DNA of 64,000 nt from Streptomyces zagrosensis (GCF_014203645.1 NZ_JACHJL010000023.1:1-64000), one strand, 5' to 3'. Shown: positions 16,229 to 24,468, numbered from the stretch's first letter. Translations and numbers: made by a program. Notes: a model not told the origin generated them from the letters alone.

Positions 16229-16867
16229 ATGTCGGCGATGCGGTTGTTGGTGCTCGGGGCGGTGCGTCAGCATGGGCGTGCGCACGGCTACATGGTCCGT
16301 AACGACCTGGAGTACTGGGGCGCGCACGAGTGGTCCAACGCCAAGCCCGGGTCGATCTACCACGCGCTCAAGCAGATGGCCAAGCAGGGATTGCTGCTCG
16401 CCCATGACGTCGCGCCCAGTACGGCGGGTGGGCCGCCGCGTACCGAGTACGAGGTGACCGAGCAGGGGGAAGAGGCCTACTTCGCGCTGCTTCGGGAGGC
16501 GCTGGGGAGTTGGCGGCCCCAACTCGACGTGCTGAGCGCGGGTGTTGGGCTCATCGTCGACCTGCCGCGCGGTGAGGCGATCTCCCTCCTCAAGCAGCGC
16601 CTTGAGGGCCTTGAAGGCTGGCGCACCACGGTGACCGACTACTACACCCCGGCCGATGGGCCCGAGTCGCTTGGCCATATCGGCGAAATCATGGAGCTGT
16701 GGGTGACCACATCGGACAGCGGTGCGGCCTGGACGCGCGCCCTGATCGAACGGCTGGAGAACGGTGCGTACGTGATGGCGGGTGAGGGCGAGCCGTTCAA
16801 GGGTGTTCTCCCGGAGGGCGTCGAAAACCCGTACGCCAACGGGCCCCACCCGGGCGACGGCAGTTAG
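16229..16867 (+). CDS. PadR-family transcriptional regulator
   Basis: A 212-residue PadR-type winged-helix regulator. The N-terminal ~85 residues show the family pattern: MRLLVLGAVRQHGRAHGYMV, then PGSIYHALKQMAKQGLL and the wing PPRTEYEVTEQGEEAYF. The C-terminal ~110 residues form the helical dimerisation part. ATG 16229 is chosen over an earlier in-frame start because homology begins at MSAMRLL. It stands between a VOC gene and a DrrAB-type exporter, and three matching TAGTCAA/TTGACTA palindromes flank these genes, so it most likely represses the exporter until a ligand is bound. Confidence 0.9.
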   Translation: MSAMRLLVLGAVRQHGRAHGYMVRNDLEYWGAHEWSNAKPGSIYHALKQMAKQGLLLAHDVAPSTAGGPPRTEYEVTEQGEEAYFALLREALGSWRPQLDVLSAGVGLIVDLPRGEAISLLKQRLEGLEGWRTTVTDYYTPADGPESLGHIGEIMELWVTTSDSGAAWTRALIERLENGAYVMAGEGEPFKGVLPEGVENPYANGPHPGDGS

Positions 16868-16920
16868 ACGAGCTCGCCCGCTCATCTCCTCCGTTCATCA
16901 ATCTCCGCCATCGCCGTTGC

Positions 16921-16936
16921 TAATCAAGTTTGACTA
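16921..16936. promoter_or_regulatory. Candidate PadR operator 1 upstream of drrAB
   Basis: TAATCAA-GT-TTGACTA, a palindrome with one mismatch. It is 46 bases before an identical-core copy at 16967-16982, so the two are on nearly the same helix face if 10.5 bp per turn is used (about 4.4 turns). Confidence 0.7.
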
Positions 16937-16966
16937 ATTGCTTGGATGGGCAGTACCTTCCTGTCG

Positions 16967-16982
16967 TAGTCAAGTTTGACTA
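16967..16982. promoter_or_regulatory. Candidate PadR operator 2 upstream of drrAB
   Basis: TAGTCAA-GT-TTGACTA, a perfect 7-bp inverted repeat with two-base spacer, about 50 bases before the ABC ATPase start. It is the best match of the three sites and a natural repressor site for the upstream PadR protein. Confidence 0.75.
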
Positions 16983-17030
16983 TTGGGCACCGGGTGCTCA
17001 TCCCGGAGTCGGCTGCTGAAGGAGATGGCA

Positions 17031-18083
17031 TTGACTGACCGCGATCACGCGATCGTTGTCGAGGGACTACGGAAGAACTACGGCACACACCGAGCGCTCG
17101 ACGGGCTCGACCTGACCGTGCCGCGCGGCACCGTGCGCGGTGTGCTCGGCCCGAACGGTGCCGGCAAGACCACCTGCATCCGTGCGCTCGCCACGCTGCT
17201 GCGCCCCGATGGCGGCCGGGCCGAGGTCGCCGGATTCGATGTGCTGCGCCAGCCCAACGAGGTTCGGTACCGGATCGGCCTGTTGGGTCAACATGCCGCG
17301 GTGGACGAGGAGTTGAGCGGCCGGCAGAACCTGGAGATGTTCGGCAGGCTCTACCACCTCGGCGCGCGGCGGGCCGGGCAACGTGCGGACGAACTCCTGG
17401 AGCAGTTCGGGCTTGCGGACACCGGCCGGAAGGCGATCAAGCAGTACAGCGGCGGCATGCGGCGCCGGCTCGACCTCGCAGCCGGGCTCATCATGCGGCC
17501 CCAGGTCCTCTTCCTCGACGAGCCGACCACCGGCCTCGACCCGCGAGGCCGCAGGGAGGTGTGGAACGCGGTGCGCACGCTGGTCGGCGACGGAACGACG
17601 GTGCTGCTCACCACGCAGTATCTGGAGGAGGCCGACCAACTCGCGGATCGGATCTCGGTCATCGACCACGGCCGTGCCATCGCCGATGGCACGGCCGACG
17701 AGCTGAAGTCGGCCATCGGCGGGGACCGCATCGACGTGGTGCTGCACCGCGCGGACGAGCTGGCCGCCGCCGCATCCGTCGTGGGCATGGCGGCCCGCGC
17801 CGATGGCGTCGAGACCGACGCGGACAGCCTGCGGGTCAGCGCGCCCGTCGTGGACCGGGTCGCCGCACTGACCGAGACCGTACGGGCGCTGGCCGCGGCC
17901 GGGATCGAGGCGCGGGACATCGCGCTGCGCCGCCCGACCCTGGACGAGGTGTTCTTGCATCTCACGGGGGCGCGACCGCAGGAGCCCGGGGCGGTGGACG
18001 AAGGGCCGCCACCGGGCAAGGCGGCTGGGCCAAAAGCGGGGCAGGGCAGCCAGGGGACCAGCGGTCGGGAGGCGACGGTATGA
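17031..18083 (+). CDS. DrrA-type ABC exporter ATP-binding protein
   Basis: A 350-residue ATPase of the daunorubicin-resistance (DrrA) subfamily. Walker A GPNGAGKTT, the signature YSGGMRRRLDLA, Walker B VLFLDEPTTGLD and the H-loop region (TTQYLEEADQL) are all intact; the C-terminal ~110 residues are the DrrA-type extension. TTG at 17031 is preferred as start: GAAGGAG ends six bases before it, whereas the ATG at 17025 touches the Shine-Dalgarno sequence. It powers export by the coupled permease (ATGA overlap). Two PadR-type palindromes upstream suggest drug-inducible expression. Confidence 0.92.
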   Translation: MTDRDHAIVVEGLRKNYGTHRALDGLDLTVPRGTVRGVLGPNGAGKTTCIRALATLLRPDGGRAEVAGFDVLRQPNEVRYRIGLLGQHAAVDEELSGRQNLEMFGRLYHLGARRAGQRADELLEQFGLADTGRKAIKQYSGGMRRRLDLAAGLIMRPQVLFLDEPTTGLDPRGRREVWNAVRTLVGDGTTVLLTTQYLEEADQLADRISVIDHGRAIADGTADELKSAIGGDRIDVVLHRADELAAAASVVGMAARADGVETDADSLRVSAPVVDRVAALTETVRALAAAGIEARDIALRRPTLDEVFLHLTGARPQEPGAVDEGPPPGKAAGPKAGQGSQGTSGREATV

Positions 18084-18925
18084 CGATGACGAGCGCAGTG
18101 GATCTCTCGGCCATGGCGCGGCCCACCGGTCGCGCCGCCCGGTTCGGCTGGGCGCTGGCAGACGCGTGGACCATGACCCGGCGCGAACTGGCCCACTGGG
18201 CGCGGCAACCGGTACAGCTCGTCGTCGGGCTGGCCTTCCCGGTGCTCATGCTGGTGATGTTCGCGTACTTCATCGGCGGCGGCATGCACGTCGCCGGGGG
18301 AGGGGACTACAAGGAATTCCTGTTCCCCGGGATGCTCGCGCTGACCATGGCGTTCGGGCTTGAGGCGACGATGGTCTCGCTTACCGCGGACCTCAACAAG
18401 GGCGTGGTGGACCGGTTCCGGGCGATGCCGATGAGCCGGTCGGCCGTACTGGTCGGGCGATGCGCGGCCGACATGATCGAGTCGCTGGTCAGCCTGCTGA
18501 TCCTGCTCGGCGCCGGGCTGCTGATGGGCTGGCGCTGGCACGGCGGCTTTGGCGCGGGGGTCGCGGCGATCGGGCTGCTGCTTTTGCTGCGCTTCGCGAT
18601 GCTGTGGATGGGGATCTACCTGGGCATGGCCGCGGGCAAGCCGGAGCTGGTGCAGACGGTGCAGATTCTGGTCTGGCCGATCGGCTTTCTGTCCAATGCG
18701 TTCACCTCGACCGACACCATGCCGGCCTGGTTGGGCGCGATCGCGGAGTGGAACCCGATGTCGGCCACGGCGACGGCGGTCCGCGACCTCTTCAACAACC
18801 CCGGCTGGGACAGCGACGCATGGGCGTCCGACCACGCGGGACTGCTGGCGGTGGCCTGGCCGCTGGTGCTGGTCGCGGTGTTCTTCCCGCTGGCGGTACG
18901 GCGGTACCAGCGGCTGAGTGGCTGA
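18080..18925 (+). CDS. DrrB-type ABC exporter permease
   Basis: A 281-residue ABC-2 permease with six predicted membrane segments (beginning VQLVVGLAFPVLMLVMFAYF at about residue 47). The family features EFLFPGMLALTMAF and NKGVVDRFRAMPMSRSAVL are present. The start overlaps the ATPase stop (ATGA). With the ATPase it should form a two-component exporter for a hydrophobic drug or metabolite; the substrate is unknown. No antibiotic cluster is adjacent, so intrinsic resistance is more likely than self-resistance. Confidence 0.9.
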   Translation: MTMTSAVDLSAMARPTGRAARFGWALADAWTMTRRELAHWARQPVQLVVGLAFPVLMLVMFAYFIGGGMHVAGGGDYKEFLFPGMLALTMAFGLEATMVSLTADLNKGVVDRFRAMPMSRSAVLVGRCAADMIESLVSLLILLGAGLLMGWRWHGGFGAGVAAIGLLLLLRFAMLWMGIYLGMAAGKPELVQTVQILVWPIGFLSNAFTSTDTMPAWLGAIAEWNPMSATATAVRDLFNNPGWDSDAWASDHAGLLAVAWPLVLVAVFFPLAVRRYQRLSG

Positions 18926-18956
18926 TTGGCTGAGCGGGTGATCGGCCGAGTGGGTC

Positions 18957-18995
18957 GGTGCTGGGTGCTGGGTGCCGGGTGCTGGGTGCTGGGTC
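18957..18995. repeat. CTGGGTG heptanucleotide tract
   Basis: Five to six copies of a 7-bp unit GCTGGGT with one variant, in the ~200-base GC-rich gap after the permease gene. Probably slippage-generated; no gene is visible in this gap. Confidence 0.7.
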
Positions 18996-19122
18996 GCGTG
19001 GCGGTGCGCGGCGCGGCCTGGCCCGGCGCGGTGCGGCTGCGGTGCTCGGCCGGCGCGGCCCGGTGCGGCTGCGGTGCGGCTGTGGGGCGGATGGCGGGCG
19101 TCCGCGGGGGCGGGTGAAGGGG

Positions 19123-19743
19123 TTACGTTGCGAGGCCCTTCTTGATCGCTCGGGTGAAGCGGACCACCCGTTCCGCCTGGACGCGGGCCGCCGTACGCGC
19201 GTTGTCGTCGATGGAGGTGTCCGGGCCGCCGACGTGGGAGGTGCCGTACGGATTGCCGTCGATGAACTTCGCCGGGTCCGTATATCCGGGGGCGACCAGG
19301 ATGCCGCCGAAGTGGTGGATGGTGTTGTAGAGCGCGAGCAGCGTGGACTCCTGGCCCCCGTGGGCCGTGGCGGATGCGGTGAAGCCGCTGTACACCTTGT
19401 CGGCCAGTTCTCCCTGCTGCCACAACCCGCCGAGCATGTCGATGAACTGCTTGAGCTGCGAGGTGACATTGCCGTACCGGGTGGGCGAGCCGAAGATCAC
19501 CGCGTCAGCCCAGAGCATGTCGTCCGGCACCGCCTCGGGGATGTCGGCGGTCGCGTCCGCGTGCGCCGCCCAGGCGGGGTTGGACTCGATCGCCGCACGC
19601 GGGGCGAGCTCGGTAGCCCTGCGCAGCCGCACCTCAGCGCCCGCCTGCTCCGCGCTGTTCGCGATCGCCTCCGCGAGTGCGTGGACCGTACCGGTCGATG
19701 AGTAGTAGATGACGGCGACGTTGACGGATACGGGTGTGCTCAT
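19123..19743 (-). CDS. wrbA: NAD(P)H:quinone oxidoreductase, WrbA type
   Basis: A 206-residue flavodoxin-fold protein of normal WrbA length. The FMN phosphate loop is YYSSTGTVHALAEAI (about residues 12-26), with FGSPTRYGNVTSQLKQFIDM and the FTASATAHGGQESTLL loop characteristic of WrbA. It reduces quinones by two electrons, avoiding semiquinone radicals. Start ATG 19743 follows a GGGAG site; further upstream frame lacks similarity. Divergent from hemC with a 269-base gap. Confidence 0.93.
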   Translation of the reverse strand: MSTPVSVNVAVIYYSSTGTVHALAEAIANSAEQAGAEVRLRRATELAPRAAIESNPAWAAHADATADIPEAVPDDMLWADAVIFGSPTRYGNVTSQLKQFIDMLGGLWQQGELADKVYSGFTASATAHGGQESTLLALYNTIHHFGGILVAPGYTDPAKFIDGNPYGTSHVGGPDTSIDDNARTAARVQAERVVRFTRAIKKGLAT

Positions 19744-20012
19744 GGTCCGCTGCTCCCTCGGTCTGCGCTCCCTGTGCCGCAAATAGACAATACGGGCATA
19801 TGGGAAATAAGGCCCGTCTTTTCGTGTGCCGGGGCGTGCTGCGCGTCCGGGTGTACGGGGTGTCACACGTCCGGTCGCAGGACCGTAGCGAGGTCTTGCT
19901 CGTCCTCACCCGGCGCGCCCGTGTGAGCGAGCGAAATCCCCGCCCACCAGGGCCGACGCACCGGGCCTGGCCCGAGGCGAGCTGTGCCCCGCTGACGGCC
20001 TATCGTGGACCC

Positions 20013-20948
20013 ATGGATGACGTTGATCTGATCCGTATCGTCTCTCGCTCGTCGCCGATGGCGCTGGCCCAAGTGGAGCGCGTACGCACCGAGTTGAGCG
20101 CGCTGCGGCCAGGCATCCGTACCACGGTGGTGCCGGTCACCACCTCGGGCGACAAGTGGATGGGCGACCTGTCCAAGCTCGGCGGCAAGGGCGCGTTCAC
20201 CAAGGAGGTGGACGCGGCGCTGCTCGCGGGCGAGGCCGATCTCGCGGTGCACTGCATCAAGGATGTGCCCGCTGACCGGCCGCTACCCGCCGGCACGGTC
20301 TTCGCCGCGTACCTCAAGCGCGACGACATCAGGGACGCCCTGGTGCAGCCCGACGGGCTGACCCTGGACCAGCTTCCCGAGGGCGCCCGCATCGGAACCT
20401 CGTCGGTGCGCCGGGTCGCCCAGCTCGCCGTCTCGCACCCGCACCTCACCTGCGTACCGATGCGCGGCAACGCCAACCGGCGGCTGGAGAAGCTGGTCGC
20501 GGGCGAGGCCGATGCACTGCTCCTCGCGGTGTCTGGCCTGGAGCGCATCGGTCGCCCCGACCTGATCACCGAGATCCTGCCGGTCGAGACGATGTGCCCG
20601 CCGATCGGCGCGGGCGTCCTTGGCCTGCAATGCCGGGAGGACGACACCGCAACGACAGAGGCCGTCGCCGGGCTCGGAGACCGGGACACCTGGCGCGAGA
20701 CCACCGCCGAGCGGATGCTCCTGCATGTGCTCCAAGGCCACTGCAATTCCCCGATCGCGGGCTTCGCCAGGGCCGAACGCGATGGCCGCCTCTCACTGCG
20801 GGCGCGCGTCTTCACGCCGGACGGCAAGGTGGTCCTGGACGCCCACGAGTGGGCAGGCCCCCTTGACCCCGCGACGCTGGGCACATCGGTGGCCGTCGCG
20901 CTGCTCCGGCAGGGCGCACGCGAGCTGATCGACACGATCCCGCACTGA
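20013..20948 (+). CDS. hemC: Porphobilinogen deaminase (hydroxymethylbilane synthase)
   Basis: A 311-residue enzyme of full length that joins four porphobilinogens into hydroxymethylbilane in haem and cobalamin synthesis. Asp84 in HCIKDVP is the catalytic aspartate. Arginines of the substrate site are seen in GTSSVRRVAQL and RGNANRRL. Cys244 in LQGHCNSPIAG carries the dipyrromethane cofactor. It stands alone with no hemA/hemB/hemD next to it, whereas Streptomyces keep a hemACD cluster elsewhere, so this is probably a second hemC copy. The ATG at 20013 fits the family N-terminus (IRIVSRSSPMALAQ). Confidence 0.92.
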   Translation: MDDVDLIRIVSRSSPMALAQVERVRTELSALRPGIRTTVVPVTTSGDKWMGDLSKLGGKGAFTKEVDAALLAGEADLAVHCIKDVPADRPLPAGTVFAAYLKRDDIRDALVQPDGLTLDQLPEGARIGTSSVRRVAQLAVSHPHLTCVPMRGNANRRLEKLVAGEADALLLAVSGLERIGRPDLITEILPVETMCPPIGAGVLGLQCREDDTATTEAVAGLGDRDTWRETTAERMLLHVLQGHCNSPIAGFARAERDGRLSLRARVFTPDGKVVLDAHEWAGPLDPATLGTSVAVALLRQGARELIDTIPH

Positions 20949-21051
20949 GCGGTTTCGTATGGCGGGTACGGGTTGCGCCGGAGTGGGCCGGGTGCTTCAG
21001 CGTCTCCGGTCGCTCGCTCGAAGCGTTGGGCGGCCGGGCGGCCGAAGCGAG

Positions 21052-21801
21052 TCAGAGCGCCCAGCGGCGGCGCGAAGAAATGTGCTGAACGTGTGCGCTG
21101 CCGTCCGGGTCACGGCGATAGCCGAACCGGTGTTGCGCGGGTCGGCCCTGTTCGTTCCACCACTGCCAGGCCTCTTGGACCCGTTGCCAGAGCTCGGGTG
21201 ATCCGCCGTAGGTGACCGTCGAGGCCCCGGCGAGCGGGGTACGAGCCCAGGTGCCGTCAGGCTGCTGGAGCTGGAGGGCCATGGCGCCGGTGTCGGCGTC
21301 GGCGTGGTAGACGAGTTCGGCGCCGGGCAGCTGGAAGGCGAGAAGCAGCCGGAACGAGTAGTGCTCGCGGATGTCCTGCGCCGTGACGGTGGTGGGCCGC
21401 GTATCGGTGGCGGGCTCATACGGGGCGCGGTCCTTGACCGGGTAGGTGGCGGCGTTGCCGCGCGCGGCCATGAAGCGGCCACCCGTGGAGGTGAAGCTGC
21501 CGCACGCGCGTTCCCCATCGACCCTGACGCGGACGAGTCCCCCCTCGATGCCGAGGGCGATGTCCGTCAGGATGAGGCCACCGTCCCGGGTCCGCTCGAT
21601 CCACGCCGCCGGGATGCGGGGCACCGAGCAGGTGGCGATGATGCGGTCGAACGTGACGTCGTCCCGAGCGGGCAACCCTTCGCGTGCGTCGCAGGTCGTG
21701 AGGTGCGGCTCATAACCGAGCTGAGCGAGGCGCGTACGGGCGGTGGAGATCAGCTCCGGATCGACGGTCGGGTGGGTGGAGAGATGGGGTGGGGTCGTCA
21801 C
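21052..21801 (-). CDS. N-terminally truncated SAM methyltransferase (ATP-grasp peptide maturase-associated type)
   Basis: A 249-residue protein matching the C-terminal two thirds of PCMT-like methyltransferases that accompany ATP-grasp RiPP maturases. It begins at VDPELISTARTRLAQLGY, the strand normally after motif I, then has FDRIIATCSVPRIPAAWI (motif post I/II) and the C-terminal PDGTWAR and ELWQRVQEAWQWWNEQGRP region. The ~130-150 residues bearing the SAM-binding motif I are absent, so it is unlikely to methylate on its own. The GTG start touches the stop of the upstream gene (TGAGTG), so it is still translated by coupling. It could be a decaying pseudogene or a repurposed C-terminal domain. 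No ATP-grasp or precursor gene is nearby. Confidence 0.7.
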   Translation of the reverse strand: MTTPPHLSTHPTVDPELISTARTRLAQLGYEPHLTTCDAREGLPARDDVTFDRIIATCSVPRIPAAWIERTRDGGLILTDIALGIEGGLVRVRVDGERACGSFTSTGGRFMAARGNAATYPVKDRAPYEPATDTRPTTVTAQDIREHYSFRLLLAFQLPGAELVYHADADTGAMALQLQQPDGTWARTPLAGASTVTYGGSPELWQRVQEAWQWWNEQGRPAQHRFGYRRDPDGSAHVQHISSRRRWAL

Positions 21802-22158
21802 TCACGTGGATACGGCCTTCGGGTAACTGGGCGGTCTGACGAGCGTGTTGGGGCTGTTGGGGGTGCTGGAGGCGGCGGAGCCGTGGTCGGCGGCCGGGCC
21901 GATGTCCTCGGTGGGGGTGATCTGCCAGCCGTAGGTGACGGTCGCGGTGTAGTGGAGGTGGCGGCCGTCTGGGTGGTGGTGGGCCGCATGGTCGCGGCAC
22001 CAGCGTTGAGCCTCGCTGTGCTGCCCGGTCGGCCCCTCGGCTTCCGGGTCGGGTGACCGCTCGCCGCAGGTGGCGCACGTGGCACGGACGGTATACGGCG
22101 CGGCACCGGGGTCGGGCTCGATGGCCATGCCCACGTACCGGTAGGTGCTGCGGGTCAT
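21802..22158 (-). CDS. Small Cys-containing Streptomyces protein (DUF7848-like)
   Basis: A 118-residue protein beginning MTRSTYRYVGMAIEP. A CATCGE motif (CxxC, residues ~30-35) and a later WCRDH element may form a small metal-binding or treble-clef-like site. The C-terminal ~35 residues are Ser/Thr/Pro-rich and look disordered. It resembles the small proteins found in Streptomyces accessory regulator islands (DUF7848), though I am not certain of that label. Its ATG overlaps the upstream stop (ATGA), and its stop abuts the methyltransferase start. Function unknown. Confidence 0.65.
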   Translation of the reverse strand: MTRSTYRYVGMAIEPDPGAAPYTVRATCATCGERSPDPEAEGPTGQHSEAQRWCRDHAAHHHPDGRHLHYTATVTYGWQITPTEDIGPAADHGSAASSTPNSPNTLVRPPSYPKAVST

Positions 22159-22745
22159 GACACCGCTCCTTCGATGGTGCAGCGGGCGCGTTGCGCGCAG
22201 GCGCGGTGGACGGTGAGCGGGCGTTCCATGCGGTCGTCGGGGTGGCGGCGGCCGAGCGCCGTCACGGCTTGCTCCCGCTTGAGGACGTTGTCGCAGAGCT
22301 GGCATTGCAGGGGCAGGGCGTCGCTGCCGTGTACGGCCAGGATTGCGACGGTCAGTACCCCCGACAGCAGATGCGGATGTGTGAGGAAGCGCCCCGACCC
22401 GGTGTCGGGCATCCGCCAGCGCAACCCATGGCCGGTGCGGGTGTGGGCGGGAGGTACGCCGACGTAGGTGGTGCCGGTGTTGGGCTCGGTGGGCAGGACC
22501 GTGGCGTGGGGCCGCAGCCGGTCCCACTGCGCCCACGGTGCCCAGCGGGCCTGCTGGGGCGGGACGAGCCAGTACGCGGTGTCGGTGCGGGCGTCGATGA
22601 TCGCAGCCGAGTCCTCGACACCGTCCAGGGCGCCAAATGCCCAGTCGGCAACGGCTGTTGAGGTCCGCACGGCATCCCAGTGCCGCCCCGCCGGCAAGGT
22701 CATGACGTCGGGGCAGGGCGGCGGTGCCCAGTTCAGTTCCCGCAC
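22155..22745 (-). CDS. Uncharacterised protein, prim-pol-like fold with C-terminal zinc-ribbon-like segment
   Basis: A 196-residue protein starting at GTG 22745, overlapping the upstream gene by 13 bases. Residues ~10-125 have the pattern LPAGRHWDAVR ... DTAYWLVPPQQA ... GTTYVGVPPAHTRTGHGLRW, similar to small Streptomyces proteins related to the bifunctional primase-polymerase N-terminal fold but without its catalytic acidic residues. The C-terminal ~45 residues include CQLCDNVL and HRACAQRARC, a possible zinc site. The same pattern appears in the preceding gene, so the two are probably distant paralogues. Function unknown. Confidence 0.6.
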   Translation of the reverse strand: MRELNWAPPPCPDVMTLPAGRHWDAVRTSTAVADWAFGALDGVEDSAAIIDARTDTAYWLVPPQQARWAPWAQWDRLRPHATVLPTEPNTGTTYVGVPPAHTRTGHGLRWRMPDTGSGRFLTHPHLLSGVLTVAILAVHGSDALPLQCQLCDNVLKREQAVTALGRRHPDDRMERPLTVHRACAQRARCTIEGAVS

Positions 22746-23185
22746 GCGGCGCCTCCGGTGGCCCGGCTGGCGCGGGCGGCGCGGTTGGCGCGGACGGTGG
22801 TGATGGCGTCGGTGAGGTGTTCCGCGTCGGTCAACAGTCGGTCGGGGGTCGGGGCGACCCGCCACCACACGAGGTCGGTGCGGGTCATCCCGGGAACGAA
22901 GACGTAGGAGTCGGCGTCGCCGGAGATCGTCATGGTGCCGTGGTCTGGCAGGCCCAACAGGGCGGGCGCGTGGGGTGCGGTCAGCCACGTCATCTGGGCG
23001 CCGATGTCCTCTTGGATCACCGCCCCACCCGCGTCACCGAGTTGAACCAGGACACGGTCGCCGAGGTAGGTCGGCAGGGTCAGCGTGTGCCAACCCAGTT
23101 CACCGACCCTGGTCCAACGCACCCCACCGCCGGGCGGAATCCAGTCGTGGGGCGAGGGGGTGGGTGTGCTGGCTTCGGGCGGCAT
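22733..23185 (-). CDS. Uncharacterised protein, distant paralogue of the following gene
   Basis: A 150-residue protein, first of a coupled four-gene minus-strand operon. Its central part (GGAVIQEDIGAQMTWLTAPH, then DSYVFVPGMTRTDLVWWRV and PDRLLTDAEHLTDAI) aligns by eye with the segment order in the next gene (AAIIDARTDTAYWLVPP, TTYVGVPPAHTRT, LRWRM, RFLTHPHLL). There is no cysteine pair or catalytic motif. The operon is preceded by an XRE regulator gene on the same strand with a 113-base gap. Function unknown. Confidence 0.6.
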   Translation of the reverse strand: MPPEASTPTPSPHDWIPPGGGVRWTRVGELGWHTLTLPTYLGDRVLVQLGDAGGAVIQEDIGAQMTWLTAPHAPALLGLPDHGTMTISGDADSYVFVPGMTRTDLVWWRVAPTPDRLLTDAEHLTDAITTVRANRAARASRATGGAACGN

Positions 23186-23298
23186 GGCGCAGCCTCCGGT
23201 GTCATCGACAGTAATCGTGCGATGACTGACCGTATTGCCGAGTGAAAACTGTCTCAATGTCAGATGGCTGCGTCTTTTCGGTGTTGTGACAACGGGCG

Positions 23299-24468
23299 TT
23301 ACAGCGGCACTCGCAGCGCCGTGGCCAGTGAACGCATTTCCGGTGTCAGCGTCCGCCGCCCGTCGATCACATCGGACATGATGTCCTGCGCATAGCGCTG
23401 CTCTTTTAGCCACTCTGGAGCGCGTTGGGAAATGTCGAGCAGTGCGTCGAAAGCCTCCCCGTACTGGTGAAGCATGAGGTGAGCTTTCGCCACATCGAGC
23501 CGGTGCCGGTCAAATTCTGTCCCTGCCACGGGGTTTGCCGCTGCTACGCGCTCGGCAGTGTTCAGCACATCGTCCGGTCGGTGCAGGACAATGCCCCTCT
23601 CTGCCTTTTTGTAAGCCACCGTGTATGGCCCCCAGGTGGCGAGCCGCGTGCCACCCGCTGGCAGTTCGCGCCCCGTCAGAACCGCGGCGGAGCGCGCTAG
23701 TTGCATGGTGTCGTGTGCTTCGGCCGTGCGTGCGTTGCGAAGGCTGGCGGCGGAAGCCTGCACCAGCAACCAGCCCCATGCGGCCAGTTCATCAGGTGTT
23801 GCCCGCGACATGCGCGGTTCGACGTCGTCGGCCCAGCGAATGGCGAGCGCGGCAGACTCCTCGAATCGGCCCTGCCGCACAAGCAGCCACGACCACGTGG
23901 TGATGATCGACGCAGCGCGTAGCCTGTCCGGGGCGTCGTCCAGCGCTCGCTGTAGCGCTGTCTCTGCTGCCGCGAACTGGCGTACTTGGGTGAGCGTGCT
24001 CCCTGCGATTTGCAGGAGGTAGGACCGTGCGCTGCGCGCCTCGTGATCGGCGTCGTCCAGCGCGTCAGCGTCCCGAAGTGCCGGGCCGAGTAGCGTAGAC
24101 AGGTCGAGAATTCGCTTGGCGAAGTACGCGGCACGGATTTCGTGCACCGACGCGATGACTCCTGCCGCAGACGGCTCCTCGTCGATCTGTTGCGGGGGCG
24201 CTTCAATAGCCTCTTGCACTGGTCGCCATGTGTCAGCCGTAGATTCTCCCTCGGAACTGCGCTGAGGGATCAAGCTGCTGGTGGATATGCGAAGCGCCGC
24301 GGCCAGACGACGCACGGTCTCCATGCGTGTGTCACTGACGGCCTGTTGCTCCAATTTTCTGATGAGGGAGAGTGAAACGCCGGAGGCATCGTGTAGTTCC
24401 TGCTGAGAAAGTCCGCGCCTTTTTCGGACGCGTTGCAAGAGAGTTCCAATGGCCAGGTTCTCGGTCAT
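23299..24468 (-). CDS. XRE regulator with TPR-like C-terminal domain
   Basis: A 389-residue protein. Residues ~8-60 are an XRE helix-turn-helix (LLQRVRKRRGLSQQELHDAS, SLSLIRKLEQ). The remaining ~300 residues are all-helical with TPR-like repeats (FAAAETALQRALDDAPDRL, RHRLDVAKAHLMLHQYGEAF). Such XRE-TPR proteins bind peptides or small proteins in RRNPP-type and antibiotic regulators. The coding region has lower GC and more A/T than its neighbours in places, in line with horizontal transfer. It lies directly downstream of a second XRE-TPR gene and just upstream of the four-gene operon, so it may control it. Confidence 0.85.
   Translation of the reverse strand: MTENLAIGTLLQRVRKRRGLSQQELHDASGVSLSLIRKLEQQAVSDTRMETVRRLAAALRISTSSLIPQRSSEGESTADTWRPVQEAIEAPPQQIDEEPSAAGVIASVHEIRAAYFAKRILDLSTLLGPALRDADALDDADHEARSARSYLLQIAGSTLTQVRQFAAAETALQRALDDAPDRLRAASIITTWSWLLVRQGRFEESAALAIRWADDVEPRMSRATPDELAAWGWLLVQASAASLRNARTAEAHDTMQLARSAAVLTGRELPAGGTRLATWGPYTVAYKKAERGIVLHRPDDVLNTAERVAAANPVAGTEFDRHRLDVAKAHLMLHQYGEAFDALLDISQRAPEWLKEQRYAQDIMSDVIDGRRTLTPEMRSLATALRVPL

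Noticed and set aside
17351..19423. Very long open frame on the minus strand opposite the DrrAB genes
   Set aside because: Translation is His/Arg/Pro-rich with no domain; it is a GC-bias shadow of the plus-strand transporter genes.
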